Shown one piece after another: positions 40,031 through 50,151 of a stretch of 64,000 bases of DNA (its first letter is position 1; the number at the start of each line of letters is the position of its first letter). The DNA is from UBA1231 sp045652765 (GTDB lineage Bacteria > Bacillota_I > Bacilli_A > ML615J-28 > CAG-313). The translations under genes and the position numbers were made by a program. A model generated the notes under the pieces. The model was not told where the DNA came from and did not search any database. It saw only the letters and a list, made by a program, of their open reading frames with translations. The stretch spans positions 1 to 64,000 of the forward strand of contig JAZOLG010000049.1 of the NCBI GenBank assembly GCA_045652765.1, in the 5' to 3' direction.

Positions 40031-42667
40031 ATGAAAAAAAGAGTAATATTACTAGATGGCAATAGTTTAATGTTTAGAGCTTATTATGCGACTGCATATA
40101 CAGGTAATTTAATGCAAACAAGTAGTGGACTTTATACTAATGCTTTATATGGTTTTGTTAATATGATGAACAAGATTATGGACACAATTGAAGGTGATCA
40201 TATGCTTGTTGCTTTTGATAAAGGTAAAAAGACTTTCAGACATCAACAACTTGAATCTTACAAGGGTACAAGAAAGAAAATGCCAGAAGAACTTGCGATG
40301 CAAATACCACTTATTAAAGAATATTTAGATGTAATGGGAATTAAAAGACTTGAACTTGATGATTATGAAGCAGATGATATTGTTGGTTCAATGGCGAAAC
40401 TTGCAAGTAATAATGGATACGATGTAATTTGTCTTAGTGGTGATAAAGACTTATTACAACTTGTTAATGAAAAGGTTACAGTTTGTTTGACTAAAAAAGG
40501 TATTACAGAATTAGATGAATTAACAAATGAAAACTTTAAAGAAAAGATGGGTTTTGATCCAATTCAAATGATTGATTATAAAGCTATGATTGGTGATAGT
40601 TCTGATAACTTAGAAGGTGTTAAAGGAATTGGTCCTAAAACAGCAGTAAGTTTACTTGAAAAATATCAAACATTAGATGGTATTTATCAAAATCTTGAAC
40701 TATTAACTCCTAAAGCAAAACAAGCGTTTATAGAATCAAAAGATGTTGCCTATCAAACAAAGTTTCTCGCAACTATTTATCAAGATATTGAGTTTAATTT
40801 TACAATTGAAGATATATTAATTCAAGAAGCTGATTATGGAAAGTTAAGAAGCTTTTTTGAAAAAGTAGAATTTACTTCATTTATTAAAAAAATGAAAATT
40901 GAAAATATTAAATCTGTTGTAAAAATAGATTATCAAGAATTTATAAATGATGTTGATAAGTTGGAATCTGAATTAAAAACTGCAACTGAATTTTATTTTG
41001 ATGTAGAATTAGATGGAGAAAATCATCATCGTTCTAATGTTTTGGGTTTAAGTTTTTTAGTAAACAATAATTGTTATTTTATAGAAAAAGGTCCATTTCT
41101 AAATAGTGATTTAAATAAATATTTGGAAGATGAAACTATCCATAAATATACACTTGATTCTAAAAAAACTTATTTAACACTTAAGTATTTAGGAATAGAA
41201 GTCAAAGGGATTGTATATGACTTCATGGTTGCAGTATACTTGATAAATCCAAGTTTTGTAACAGGTGATTTAAAAAGTATTTTTGAACATTTTAAAAATG
41301 TTAATTTAGAATATCATGAAGAAGTATATGGTAAAAAAACAAAATATTTAGTACCTGATTTAGAATTATATGCAAAATATGGTATTCATAAAATGATTGC
41401 TGTAAAAGAAACACAAGATGAAATTTATAAATTATTATTGGATGATCAACTAGATGATTTGTTTTATAATGTAGAATTACCACTTGCAAGAGTATTAGCT
41501 CAAATTGAATACAATGGGTTTAAAATCGATAAAACAAGACTAGCTGAAATTGGTAGTATCTTTGAAGATAAAATAAGTAAGTTACAATCAAAAATATATG
41601 AGCTTATTGGTAAAGAATTTAATATTTCATCACCTAAACAACTTGGCGTGATCTTATTCGAAGAATTAAAAGTTGGAAAAGGTAAAAAGAATAAAACAGG
41701 TTATTCAACATCTGCAGAAATTTTAGAAAGTTTGAAAGATGAACATCCAGTCATTCCTTTGATTTTGGAATATCGTAAATACACTAAATTGTATAGTACA
41801 TATGTTCAAGGTTTAAGTAATGAAATTTTTGTAGATGGCAAAGTTCATACAACATTTAAACAAACATTAACACAAACAGGAAGACTTTCAAGTACTGAAC
41901 CAAATATTCAAAATATTCCAATTCGTACAGAAGAAGGTAAAATTATTCGTTCTGTTTTTGTGCCTACTGAAAAAGATGGATTATTACTTAGTGCTGACTA
42001 TTCACAAATTGAACTAAGAATATTAGCTGAAATGGCTAATTGTGAAACAATGATTAATGACTTTAATAATGGACTTGATTTACATGCATCTACAGCTGCT
42101 AAGATAAATAATGTTCCATATGAAGAAGTTACAAAAGATATGCGTAGAATGGCAAAAGCTGTTAATTTTGGTATCGTTTATGGTATGAGTGATTGGGGTT
42201 TATCAGAAACTTTACATATTTTACCAATCGATGCGGCGATATTTATTGATAAATATTTCGCAATATATCCAGAAATTAAAGTATTTTTAGATTCTTTGGT
42301 TCAAGATGCTTCGGCTAAAGGATACTCAACAACACTTTTTGGTAGACGTCGTTATATACCAGAACTTGCATCTGGGAACCATGCGTTAAAGAAATTTGGT
42401 GAAAGAACTAGTATGAACGCACCTATTCAAGGAACAGCAGCTGATGTTATTAAAATGGCAATGGTTAAAGTTCAAGATAAGTTAGATTCTTTAAAATTAA
42501 ATAGTAAAATTGTTGCACAAGTGCACGATGAATTAATAATCGATGCTGTAAAAGAAGAAATAGAAATTGTTAAAAAAATATTAAAAGAAGAAATGGAAAA
42601 TGTAGTAAATCTCAAAGTTAAATTAGATGTTGATGTTGAAACAGGATCAACTTGGGATTTGAAATAG
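40031..42667 (+). CDS. polA: DNA polymerase I
   Basis: An 878-residue family A polymerase starting MKKRVILLDGNSLMFRAYYA after AAAGGTGA. The 5'-3' exonuclease is complete (DDYEADDIVGSMAK, GDKDLLQLVN, IGDSSDNLEGVKGIGPKTA). The polymerase domain has motif A SADYSQIELRILAEM, the O-helix RRMAKAVNFGIVYGMS and motif C VAQVHDELIID. The middle 3'-5' exonuclease domain keeps DVE of Exo I, but Exo II reads LDSKK and Exo III lacks the Asp, as in Bacillus enzymes, so proofreading is probably lost. The protein acts in repair and Okazaki-fragment processing. The next gene follows after 12 bases. Confidence 0.97.
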   Translation: MKKRVILLDGNSLMFRAYYATAYTGNLMQTSSGLYTNALYGFVNMMNKIMDTIEGDHMLVAFDKGKKTFRHQQLESYKGTRKKMPEELAMQIPLIKEYLDVMGIKRLELDDYEADDIVGSMAKLASNNGYDVICLSGDKDLLQLVNEKVTVCLTKKGITELDELTNENFKEKMGFDPIQMIDYKAMIGDSSDNLEGVKGIGPKTAVSLLEKYQTLDGIYQNLELLTPKAKQAFIESKDVAYQTKFLATIYQDIEFNFTIEDILIQEADYGKLRSFFEKVEFTSFIKKMKIENIKSVVKIDYQEFINDVDKLESELKTATEFYFDVELDGENHHRSNVLGLSFLVNNNCYFIEKGPFLNSDLNKYLEDETIHKYTLDSKKTYLTLKYLGIEVKGIVYDFMVAVYLINPSFVTGDLKSIFEHFKNVNLEYHEEVYGKKTKYLVPDLELYAKYGIHKMIAVKETQDEIYKLLLDDQLDDLFYNVELPLARVLAQIEYNGFKIDKTRLAEIGSIFEDKISKLQSKIYELIGKEFNISSPKQLGVILFEELKVGKGKKNKTGYSTSAEILESLKDEHPVIPLILEYRKYTKLYSTYVQGLSNEIFVDGKVHTTFKQTLTQTGRLSSTEPNIQNIPIRTEEGKIIRSVFVPTEKDGLLLSADYSQIELRILAEMANCETMINDFNNGLDLHASTAAKINNVPYEEVTKDMRRMAKAVNFGIVYGMSDWGLSETLHILPIDAAIFIDKYFAIYPEIKVFLDSLVQDASAKGYSTTLFGRRRYIPELASGNHALKKFGERTSMNAPIQGTAADVIKMAMVKVQDKLDSLKLNSKIVAQVHDELIIDAVKEEIEIVKKILKEEMENVVNLKVKLDVDVETGSTWDLK

Positions 42668-42679
42668 TAAGGAGATAGT

Positions 42680-44101
42680 ATGGAAAAGAAATATGATGTT
42701 ATATTAGTTGGATCAGGGCCAGCAGGAATTTTTTCTGCTTATGAGTTGATGTTAAAAGCTCCCCAATTAAAAGTATTATTGATTGATAAAGGACCAAATA
42801 TTTATAATCGTAAATGTCCAATTTTAGAAAAGAAAATTACACGTTGTCCAAAGGTAAAAAATAAAAGTGCTGGATGTTACCCTGCATGTTCTATGACATC
42901 TGGATTTGGTGGTTCAGGTGCATACTCAGATGGTAAATTTAATATTACATCTGAATTTGGTGGTTGGATGACTGATTATCTTCCAGAAGAAGAAGTTTTA
43001 GATTTAATTCGTTATGTTGACGCAATTAACTTAAAACATGGAGCTCCTGATAATATTACGGATCCTCATACTAAAGAAGTATATGAGATTGAAAAACGTG
43101 CAATGGGTGCGGGATTAAAACTTTTAAGAAGTGAAGTTAGACACTTAGGTACAGAAGTTAATTTAAAATTACTTGCGAATATTTATGAAACAATGAAACC
43201 ACATATTGATTATGCTTTCCAAACTGAAGTAAAAGATATTTTGGTTGAAGATGGTGAAGTTAAAGGTGTCGTTTTAGCAAATGATGAAATCATTGAAACA
43301 AAATATTTATTACTAGGCGTAGGTAGAACTGGTGCTCATTGGCAAACACAAGTGTTATCAAGTAAAGGTATAGAATTTACTAATAATCGTGTCGATGTAG
43401 GTGTACGTGTTGAAACATTAGATATTATTATGGATGAAATTAATAAGCACTTATATGAAGGTAAATTTATTTATAATACAAGTGTTGGAACGACTGTTAG
43501 AACATTTTGTTCAAATCCAAGTGGCCACGTTGTAATTGAAAACCATCATGGTATTATGTTATGTAATGGACATTCATATAATGATATTAAATTAGGAAGT
43601 AAAAATACTAACTTTGCATTATTAGTATCACATTCGTTTGATTCACCATTTAATGAACCAAATGAATATGCTGAAGAAATTTCACGTCTTGCTAATAGAC
43701 TTACAAATGGTTCTGTAATTGTCCAAAAATATGGTGATATTAAAAAAGGTCGTCGTTCAACAGCTAAGAGAATTAATGAAGGTTTTGTTAAACCGACACT
43801 TAAAGAAGCAATTCCAGGAGATTTAGGATTAGTACTTCCATATAATACAATGAAATCATTAATAGAAATGATGGAAGCATTAAATTATATTACACCAGGT
43901 ATTGCAAGTGATCACACATTATTCTATGGTGTTGAAGCTAAGTTCTATAGTGCAAGACCTGAGGTTAATAATCAGTTTGAAACAAAGATTAAAAATCTTT
44001 ACGTTGGTGGTGATGGTGCTGGTATTACAAGAGGATTATCTCAAGCTGGTGCAAATGGTGTTGCGATTGCAAGAGCAATTATTATGAAAGAAAACAAATA
44101 G
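42680..44101 (+). CDS. FAD-dependent oxidoreductase (COG2509-like)
   Basis: A Rossmann dinucleotide fold opens the protein (VILVGSGPAGIFSAYEL). Family-typical motifs are a cluster of cysteines (CPILEKKITRCPKVK, CYPACS), GFGGSGAYSDGKFN near residue 75, LGVGRTGAHW and a C-terminal GGDGAGITRGLSQAGANGV that closes the FAD site. Members are annotated as uncharacterised FAD-utilising dehydrogenases. The reaction is unknown. AAGGAG precedes the start. It is cotranscribed with polA and ended by a terminator. Confidence 0.88.
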   Translation: MEKKYDVILVGSGPAGIFSAYELMLKAPQLKVLLIDKGPNIYNRKCPILEKKITRCPKVKNKSAGCYPACSMTSGFGGSGAYSDGKFNITSEFGGWMTDYLPEEEVLDLIRYVDAINLKHGAPDNITDPHTKEVYEIEKRAMGAGLKLLRSEVRHLGTEVNLKLLANIYETMKPHIDYAFQTEVKDILVEDGEVKGVVLANDEIIETKYLLLGVGRTGAHWQTQVLSSKGIEFTNNRVDVGVRVETLDIIMDEINKHLYEGKFIYNTSVGTTVRTFCSNPSGHVVIENHHGIMLCNGHSYNDIKLGSKNTNFALLVSHSFDSPFNEPNEYAEEISRLANRLTNGSVIVQKYGDIKKGRRSTAKRINEGFVKPTLKEAIPGDLGLVLPYNTMKSLIEMMEALNYITPGIASDHTLFYGVEAKFYSARPEVNNQFETKIKNLYVGGDGAGITRGLSQAGANGVAIARAIIMKENK

Positions 44102-44126
44102 ACTGACAAACTGTCAGTCTATTTTT
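44096..44126 (+). terminator. Terminator after the FAD protein gene
   Basis: AATAGACTGACA pairs with TGTCAGTCTATT around AAC, followed by T. Confidence 0.9.
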
Positions 44127-44162
44127 CTTAACAAATTGTTTTTTTTTTTAGGTAGAAAATGG

Positions 44163-44168
44163 TATAAT
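44163..44168 (+). promoter_or_regulatory. -10 element of the ABC exporter operon
   Basis: ATGGTATAATAAT gives TATAAT at 44163-44168 with TGG before it (extended -10). The best -35 (TTGTTT, 44136-44141) is 21 bases away. AAAGGAG serves the ATG at 44210. Confidence 0.6.
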
Positions 44169-44209
44169 AATATAGATATAAAAAATAAAATATATGAAAG
44201 GAGATACTT

Positions 44210-45955
44210 ATGATTAAAAGATTATTAGGATCTGTTAGGGAATTTAAGAAACCTTCGATACTTACTTTATTACTAATGGTTGGCGAAGTTGTTATAGAAG
44301 TATTTATTCCATATATTACAGCTGATTTAGTCAATATGATTAAAAAAGGTGTAGAAATTGATTTTGTTGTTAAACAAGGTTTATTATTAGTATTAATGGC
44401 ATTTTTATCATTAACTTGTGGTGGACTTGCTGCATTCACTGCTGCTAAATCTTCTTCAGGATTTGCTAGAAACTTAAGATGCGATATGTTTAATGCGATT
44501 CAAAATTATTCATTCGAAAATGTTGATAAATTTTCTTCATCTTCACTAGTTACCAGAATGACAACCGATGTTGGTAATGTTCAAATGTCATATCAAATGT
44601 TAATTCGTATTGCGGTTAGATCACCACTTATGTTTGTGTTCTCGATAATTATGGCATTTGTTATGGGAGGAACTTTAGCTTTAACATTTGTTGTAGTTGT
44701 TCCAATTTTAGGTTTTGGTTTATTCTTAGTAAGTAGAAAAGCAATGCCAGCATTTAGAAGAGTATTTAAAAAATACGATAAACTGAATGAATCTATTGAA
44801 GAAAATGTTCGTGGAATGCGTGTTGTAAAAGGTTTCTCAAGAGAAGAATATGAAAAAGAAAAATTTACAAGTGCTTCTGAAAATATTCGTATAGATTTTA
44901 CAAAAGCCGAAAGAATAGTTGCTTGTAACAATCCTTTAATGAATATATGTTTATACTTTAACATGGTTTTTGTTCTTTGGGTTGGTTCTAAACTAGTTAT
45001 TACAGGAAGTTCAATTGATATCGGACAAATTTCAGCAATGCTTACATATGGTATGCAAATCTTAATGAGCTTGATGACTCTATCAATGATTTATGTAATG
45101 CTTACAATGTCATATGAATCAATGAAAAGAATAGATGAAGTTTTGAGAGAAGTACCTGCTCTTACAAATCCAGAAAATCCTGTATATGAAGTAAAAGATG
45201 GTTCAATCAAGTTTGAAAATGTTAACTTCAAATATAATATTAATGCGAAACGTAATGCATTGGAAAATATTAATGTTGATATTAGATCAGGTATGACAGT
45301 AGGTATCATTGGTGGAACTGGATCAAGTAAGTCAACATTCGTCCAATTAATCCCTCGCCTTTACGATGTAACTGAAGGTAATGTTTTAGTAGGTGGAGTA
45401 GATGTCCGTGAATATGATATTAAAACTATTCGAAATGAAGTTGCGATGGTTTTACAAAAGAATTTATTATTCTCAGGTACAATCAAAGATAACTTACGTT
45501 GGGGAAATCCAAATGCTAGTGATGAAGAATTAATCGAAGCTTGTAAACTTGCTCATGCCGATGAATTTATTCAAACATTCCCAGATAAATATGATACGTG
45601 GATTGAACAAGGTGGTACAAACGTATCTGGTGGACAAAAACAAAGATTATGTATTGCCAGAGCACTTTTAAAACGCCCTAAAATTTTAATTTTAGACGAC
45701 TCAACTAGTGCTGTAGATACAAAAACAGATGCATTTATTAGAAGTGGATTCAAAAAATTTATTCCTGAAACTACCAAAATTATTATTGCACAACGTATTG
45801 CATCTGTTGAAGATGCTGATATGATTATTGTACTTGATAATGGTCATATTGAAAATATTGGTACGCACGATGAATTAATGAAAAAATCAATAATTTATCA
45901 AGAAGTATACAATCAACAAATAAATGGAGGTGATGACAATGAAGCCAATGCCTAA
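44210..45955 (+). CDS. ABC exporter subunit with degenerate ATPase site
   Basis: Six transmembrane helices (residues 1-310) precede one nucleotide-binding domain. Walker A is GGTGSSKST with Ser in place of the last Gly, the signature is NVSGGQKQRL, and Walker B is LILDDSTSAVDT with Asp in place of the catalytic Glu. Those changes mark the non-catalytic half of a heterodimeric exporter such as BmrC/TM287-type pairs. The partner overlaps the end of this gene. Likely drug or lipid export; substrate unknown. Confidence 0.93.
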   Translation: MIKRLLGSVREFKKPSILTLLLMVGEVVIEVFIPYITADLVNMIKKGVEIDFVVKQGLLLVLMAFLSLTCGGLAAFTAAKSSSGFARNLRCDMFNAIQNYSFENVDKFSSSSLVTRMTTDVGNVQMSYQMLIRIAVRSPLMFVFSIIMAFVMGGTLALTFVVVVPILGFGLFLVSRKAMPAFRRVFKKYDKLNESIEENVRGMRVVKGFSREEYEKEKFTSASENIRIDFTKAERIVACNNPLMNICLYFNMVFVLWVGSKLVITGSSIDIGQISAMLTYGMQILMSLMTLSMIYVMLTMSYESMKRIDEVLREVPALTNPENPVYEVKDGSIKFENVNFKYNINAKRNALENINVDIRSGMTVGIIGGTGSSKSTFVQLIPRLYDVTEGNVLVGGVDVREYDIKTIRNEVAMVLQKNLLFSGTIKDNLRWGNPNASDEELIEACKLAHADEFIQTFPDKYDTWIEQGGTNVSGGQKQRLCIARALLKRPKILILDDSTSAVDTKTDAFIRSGFKKFIPETTKIIIAQRIASVEDADMIIVLDNGHIENIGTHDELMKKSIIYQEVYNQQINGGDDNEANA

Positions 45956-47837
45956 GGTAAATAAAAGTCGCACTTTCAAAAGATTATTAAAACTATTATT
46001 TAAATACTATCCAGTTTTAATAGTAATTACAATTGTTTGTATTTTAGCATCAGCTGCTGCTGCAACAATTCCAGATGTATTGATTCAAAAAGTAATGAAA
46101 TTAATTAATGATTATGATGTTACAAAAAACTGGACAGCTGCAAAACCACAAATTCGTGAGTTGATGTTTTTCTTAATTGGTATTTATGCTGTTGCAATTA
46201 CATTAAATGTTTTATATACTCAATTAATGGCATACATTACACAAGGGTTCTTATCAAAACTTCGTATTCAAATGTTTAACGGAATGCAAAATTTACCAAT
46301 TAAATTCTTTGATACAAATAAACATGGTGACATCATGAGCTATTACACTAATGATATTGATGCTATCCGTCAACTTGTATCTCAATCACTTCCTCAACTT
46401 TTAAGAAGTGGCGTAATTGTATTAACAGTTTTCTTCATAATGTTATATTATAGTTTATGGATGACATTAATCGTTGTCGTTGGTGTTATCTTCATGATTT
46501 TTGTTGCGAAAACTGTTGGTGGAGGTTCTGCTAAATACTTTATTAGACGTCAAAAATCAATTGGTCAAACTGAAGCATTTGTTCAAGAAATGATGAATGG
46601 ACAAAGAGTTGTTAAAGTATTTAACCATGAAGAACAAAGCATAATTGATTTTGAAGCTATTAATCAAGATTTATATGAAAATAGTAGAAAAGCCAATGCA
46701 TATGCTAACTTAATGGGTCCAATTATTGCAAATATCGGAAATATCTTATACGTAATAATTGCAGTTGTTGGTGGAATTTTATTAATTTCAAATGTTAAAA
46801 ATGTTAGCTTATCAGGTCTTGCATTTACAATTGATATTTTAGTTCCATTCCTTAATATGACAAAACAGTTTACAGGTAATGTAAATGGTGTATCTCAACA
46901 AGTTAGTTCAATGGTTATGGCATTAGCTGGTGCTTCACGTGTCTTTAGTTTAATGGATGAAGAACCTGAAGTAGATAATGGTTATGTTACACTTGTTAAT
47001 TGTAATATTTTAGAAGATGGTTCAATTGAAGAAACTGAGAAAAAAACAGGTCACTGGGCTTGGAAACATCCACACAAAGATGGAACATTAACTTATACTC
47101 TTCTTCAAGGTGATGTTACAATGACTGAAGTGGATTTTGGTTATGTAGAAAATAAAACAGTTCTTCATGATATTACTTTATATGCTGAACCTGGACAAAA
47201 AGTTGCCTTTGTTGGTGCAACAGGTGCTGGTAAAACAACAATCACTAATCTAATTAATAGATTCTATGATATCGCAGATGGTAAAGTTCGATATGATGGA
47301 ATTAATATTAATAAGATTAAAAAAGCAGATCTTCGTCGTTCACTAGGTATTGTTTTACAAGATACTAATCTTTTCACTGGAACTGTTCTTGAAAATATTC
47401 GTTATGGTAATTTAGACGCAACAGATGCTGAATGTATTGAAGCTGCTAGATTAGCTGGTGCGGATGATTTTATTACTAGACTTCCAGATGGCTATAATAC
47501 AATGTTAAACAATAATGGTTCTAACCTTTCACAAGGCCAAAGACAATTAATTGCGATTGCGAGAGCTGCTGTTGCCAATCCTCCAGTAATGATTCTAGAT
47601 GAAGCTACTTCATCAATTGATACTCGTACAGAAGCAATTGTTCAACGTGGTATGGATAAATTAATGGAAGGTAGAACGGTATTTGTAATTGCTCATAGAC
47701 TTTCAACAATCATGAATTCAGACGTCATAATGGTTTTAGAAAAAGGAAGAATCATTGAACGTGGAACACATGAAGATTTAATTAATCAAAAAGGTACATA
47801 CTATCAATTATATACTGGTGCCTTTGAACTTGAATAG
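45939..47837 (+). CDS. ABC exporter subunit with consensus ATPase site
   Basis: GGAGG at 45926-45930 selects the ATG at 45939, inside the end of the first subunit gene, so the two are translationally coupled. A six-helix membrane domain is followed by an ATPase with canonical Walker A GATGAGKTT, signature LSQGQRQL and Walker B MILDEATSSID with the catalytic Glu. A sequence insert of about 40 residues (around 345-390, with GHWAWKHPHKDG) lies between the membrane domain and the ATPase. It is the active half of the heterodimer. Confidence 0.94.
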   Translation: MKPMPKVNKSRTFKRLLKLLFKYYPVLIVITIVCILASAAAATIPDVLIQKVMKLINDYDVTKNWTAAKPQIRELMFFLIGIYAVAITLNVLYTQLMAYITQGFLSKLRIQMFNGMQNLPIKFFDTNKHGDIMSYYTNDIDAIRQLVSQSLPQLLRSGVIVLTVFFIMLYYSLWMTLIVVVGVIFMIFVAKTVGGGSAKYFIRRQKSIGQTEAFVQEMMNGQRVVKVFNHEEQSIIDFEAINQDLYENSRKANAYANLMGPIIANIGNILYVIIAVVGGILLISNVKNVSLSGLAFTIDILVPFLNMTKQFTGNVNGVSQQVSSMVMALAGASRVFSLMDEEPEVDNGYVTLVNCNILEDGSIEETEKKTGHWAWKHPHKDGTLTYTLLQGDVTMTEVDFGYVENKTVLHDITLYAEPGQKVAFVGATGAGKTTITNLINRFYDIADGKVRYDGININKIKKADLRRSLGIVLQDTNLFTGTVLENIRYGNLDATDAECIEAARLAGADDFITRLPDGYNTMLNNNGSNLSQGQRQLIAIARAAVANPPVMILDEATSSIDTRTEAIVQRGMDKLMEGRTVFVIAHRLSTIMNSDVIMVLEKGRIIERGTHEDLINQKGTYYQLYTGAFELE

Positions 47838-47846
47838 GAGAATGAC

Positions 47847-48137
47847 ATGATTAAACACATTGTTTGTTTTAAAATTAAGGATGAATATAAAGATTTAATT
47901 CTTGATGCGAAGAAAACTTTAGAATCAATGAAAGGTAATGTGCCAACAGTAATTGATTTAAAAGTTGGTGTTGATTTTTTACACAGTGAAAGAAGCTATG
48001 ATTTAATTTTAGAAGTTATTTTAAATTCTAAAGAAGATTTAGAACTTTATCAAAAAGATGAATATCATTGCAATGTTGTAAAAACTTTAATGCATAAAAT
48101 TAGAAGTGCTAGTATTGCGATTGACTATGAATTATAA
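47847..48137 (+). CDS. Dabb (stress-responsive A/B barrel) domain protein
   Basis: A 96-residue single-domain protein that starts MIKHIVCFKIKDE, with conserved His3. LKVGVDFLHSERSYDLILEV and the C-terminal YHCNVVKTLM complete the dimeric ferredoxin-like Dabb fold. Such proteins are small cyclase- or monooxygenase-like proteins of mostly unknown role. It lies nine bases after the exporter and probably shares its transcript. Terminator follows. Confidence 0.88.
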   Translation: MIKHIVCFKIKDEYKDLILDAKKTLESMKGNVPTVIDLKVGVDFLHSERSYDLILEVILNSKEDLELYQKDEYHCNVVKTLMHKIRSASIAIDYEL

Positions 48138-48142
48138 TTAAA

Positions 48143-48172
48143 ACTCCCATATTTAATATGGGAGCTTTTTTT
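48143..48172 (+). terminator. Terminator of the exporter operon
   Basis: CTCCCATATT pairs with AATATGGGAG around TA, followed by seven T. Confidence 0.9.
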
Positions 48173-48237
48173 AGGAAGAAGACATAATTCGGCTAATATT
48201 TTAAATTGAACTTGATATAATAAATCAGGTGATAAAG

Positions 48238-50151
48238 ATGAGAAAAATAGTGATATTAATAGGGATTATGTTTTTTAGTTTGTGTTATCAATTTAATATT
48301 AAAGCTGAAAATGCTCAAAACATTCATATAATATATAGTAACTATACTGTTTATAAAGATCAAGAGTTTATAGTTACAATCAATTTTGAACAAGTTAATT
48401 TATATTATAGTACACAAATTGTCTTAGATTTGGGTGAGTATTTTGAAGTATCAAATGAAGTTCCGTGTGAGTTATTAATTAATAGTTATTATAGTAAAGA
48501 CGAAGTCTATGTTAATAATGTTGAGAATAATATTATTAGGTTTGTTGCATTTAAAAAAACAAATGAAAATACAACTACTTTTAATAATATTGTACAAATA
48601 ACTTTAAAGTCTAAAATTAATTGTTCTGATGTTAGAAAGTATCTTCAAAATGTGAAAATTGGCTTATTTGATGCCGAATATCAAACAATTCCTATAAACA
48701 TAATAACTAGTGAGGGGATTAAAGTTGAATGGTTAAAAGACATTTATGAAATGGAACTAGGAAGTAATTTACCAGACTTTAATGATGATATAACTATATC
48801 TAATAGAAAAGAAGATGAATATATTGTAAAAGTTTTTGTTGATAAAATAAATGTTAATAAAGTAGGGCCACAAATTGTGACAATATACGTATATGATTAT
48901 ACGAATTCATCATGTGTGATCTTAAACCGAACTGTAAATATTGTTGACAATGAAAAGCCAGTTATAAGTGGTAAAAAGGAAATAATAATTAATGATATTG
49001 ATTTAGAATTAAATAAATTAACGAATTATCAAGTAACAGATAATTATGATGAAAAGCCTGTTTTATTTGTTCAATATTTTACAGAAGATTTAGAATTAAT
49101 TTCATCAATTGATGAGTTTTTACAATATCTAAAAACCCATACTATCGGAATCATAAAATTAGCCGCAACAGATAGTAGTAAAAATCAAAGTAATGAATTT
49201 ATTCAAACAATTAAAATTATCGATACAACGCCACCTGAAGTTATAATTGATGATGAAATTATAGTCAATGATTTTGAACTTGATAAATTTAATATTAATG
49301 ATTTTTTAAAAATAACCGATGATTATGATGATTCTCCAATCGTTAAATATTATATTAATGGTGTAGAAAATCCAAATATACAAAAAGAACTATTAAAGAA
49401 TTATGATTTAAATATTTTATTAGTATCAATTGACAAATTTGGTAATAAAAGTAGTGAAACGAATGTTAAAATTACGCTACTTGATACTACATCACCAACT
49501 ATAGAAAAAATATCTGATTTAATAATTAATGATACTGAATTTGTAAGTATTGAAGACGCCATTACAAACATTATTAAAGTTAATGATAACTTTAATTTAC
49601 CACTAGAATATAAGTATAAATATTTTAATGATGAAGAAATAACTAAAGAAGAATATATTAATTTATTATATCTTGGTTTAAAACTAAAAGTAGAAGTAAG
49701 TGCTATAGATCAAGCTGCAAATGAAAGTAATAAAGTAATGGTTGAAACAATGCTGGTTGATACAACACCACCAAATGTTATTGTAAAAAATATTGAAGAA
49801 AATAAAAAATATTTAACAATTGCAAATGTCGAATATCAAGTATTTGATAATTTTAATAATGACTTAGAAGTAAAACTATTTCTAGATGGCGAAATTTATC
49901 AAAATACGCCAATCAATATAATAGGAAAACATTCATTACTAATTGTTGTAAAAGATAGTAAAGGTAATGAAACAAATAAAACAATTAATTTTGAAATAAT
50001 TAAAAATAATTTAATCGGTTGTGGACTTGATAAAGACTGTTATACAGAAAATTATCAAACAATTTTAAATATAGCATTTTCACTTTTAGTATTATCAATA
50101 TTAATCTTTATGACTAAGATATTGATAAGGAAAAATAAAAAAATTCATTAA
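48238..50151 (+). CDS. Membrane-anchored surface protein with cohesin-like and Ig-like repeats
   Basis: GGTGAT upstream selects the ATG at 48238. A signal peptide (about 1-25) is followed by a segment of about 130 residues resembling a cohesin/carbohydrate-binding beta sandwich. Four Ig-like repeats then follow, marked by DNEKPVISG, IDTTPPEVI, LDTTSPTIEK and VDTTPPNVIV, with a transmembrane helix and a basic tail (RKNKKIH) at the C-terminus. DTTPP-type repeats are common in surface stalks. Only an adhesive or structural role can be proposed. It ends tail to tail with the sigma-K gene, overlapping it by four bases with no terminator between. Confidence 0.75.
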   Translation: MRKIVILIGIMFFSLCYQFNIKAENAQNIHIIYSNYTVYKDQEFIVTINFEQVNLYYSTQIVLDLGEYFEVSNEVPCELLINSYYSKDEVYVNNVENNIIRFVAFKKTNENTTTFNNIVQITLKSKINCSDVRKYLQNVKIGLFDAEYQTIPINIITSEGIKVEWLKDIYEMELGSNLPDFNDDITISNRKEDEYIVKVFVDKINVNKVGPQIVTIYVYDYTNSSCVILNRTVNIVDNEKPVISGKKEIIINDIDLELNKLTNYQVTDNYDEKPVLFVQYFTEDLELISSIDEFLQYLKTHTIGIIKLAATDSSKNQSNEFIQTIKIIDTTPPEVIIDDEIIVNDFELDKFNINDFLKITDDYDDSPIVKYYINGVENPNIQKELLKNYDLNILLVSIDKFGNKSSETNVKITLLDTTSPTIEKISDLIINDTEFVSIEDAITNIIKVNDNFNLPLEYKYKYFNDEEITKEEYINLLYLGLKLKVEVSAIDQAANESNKVMVETMLVDTTPPNVIVKNIEENKKYLTIANVEYQVFDNFNNDLEVKLFLDGEIYQNTPINIIGKHSLLIVVKDSKGNETNKTINFEIIKNNLIGCGLDKDCYTENYQTILNIAFSLLVLSILIFMTKILIRKNKKIH

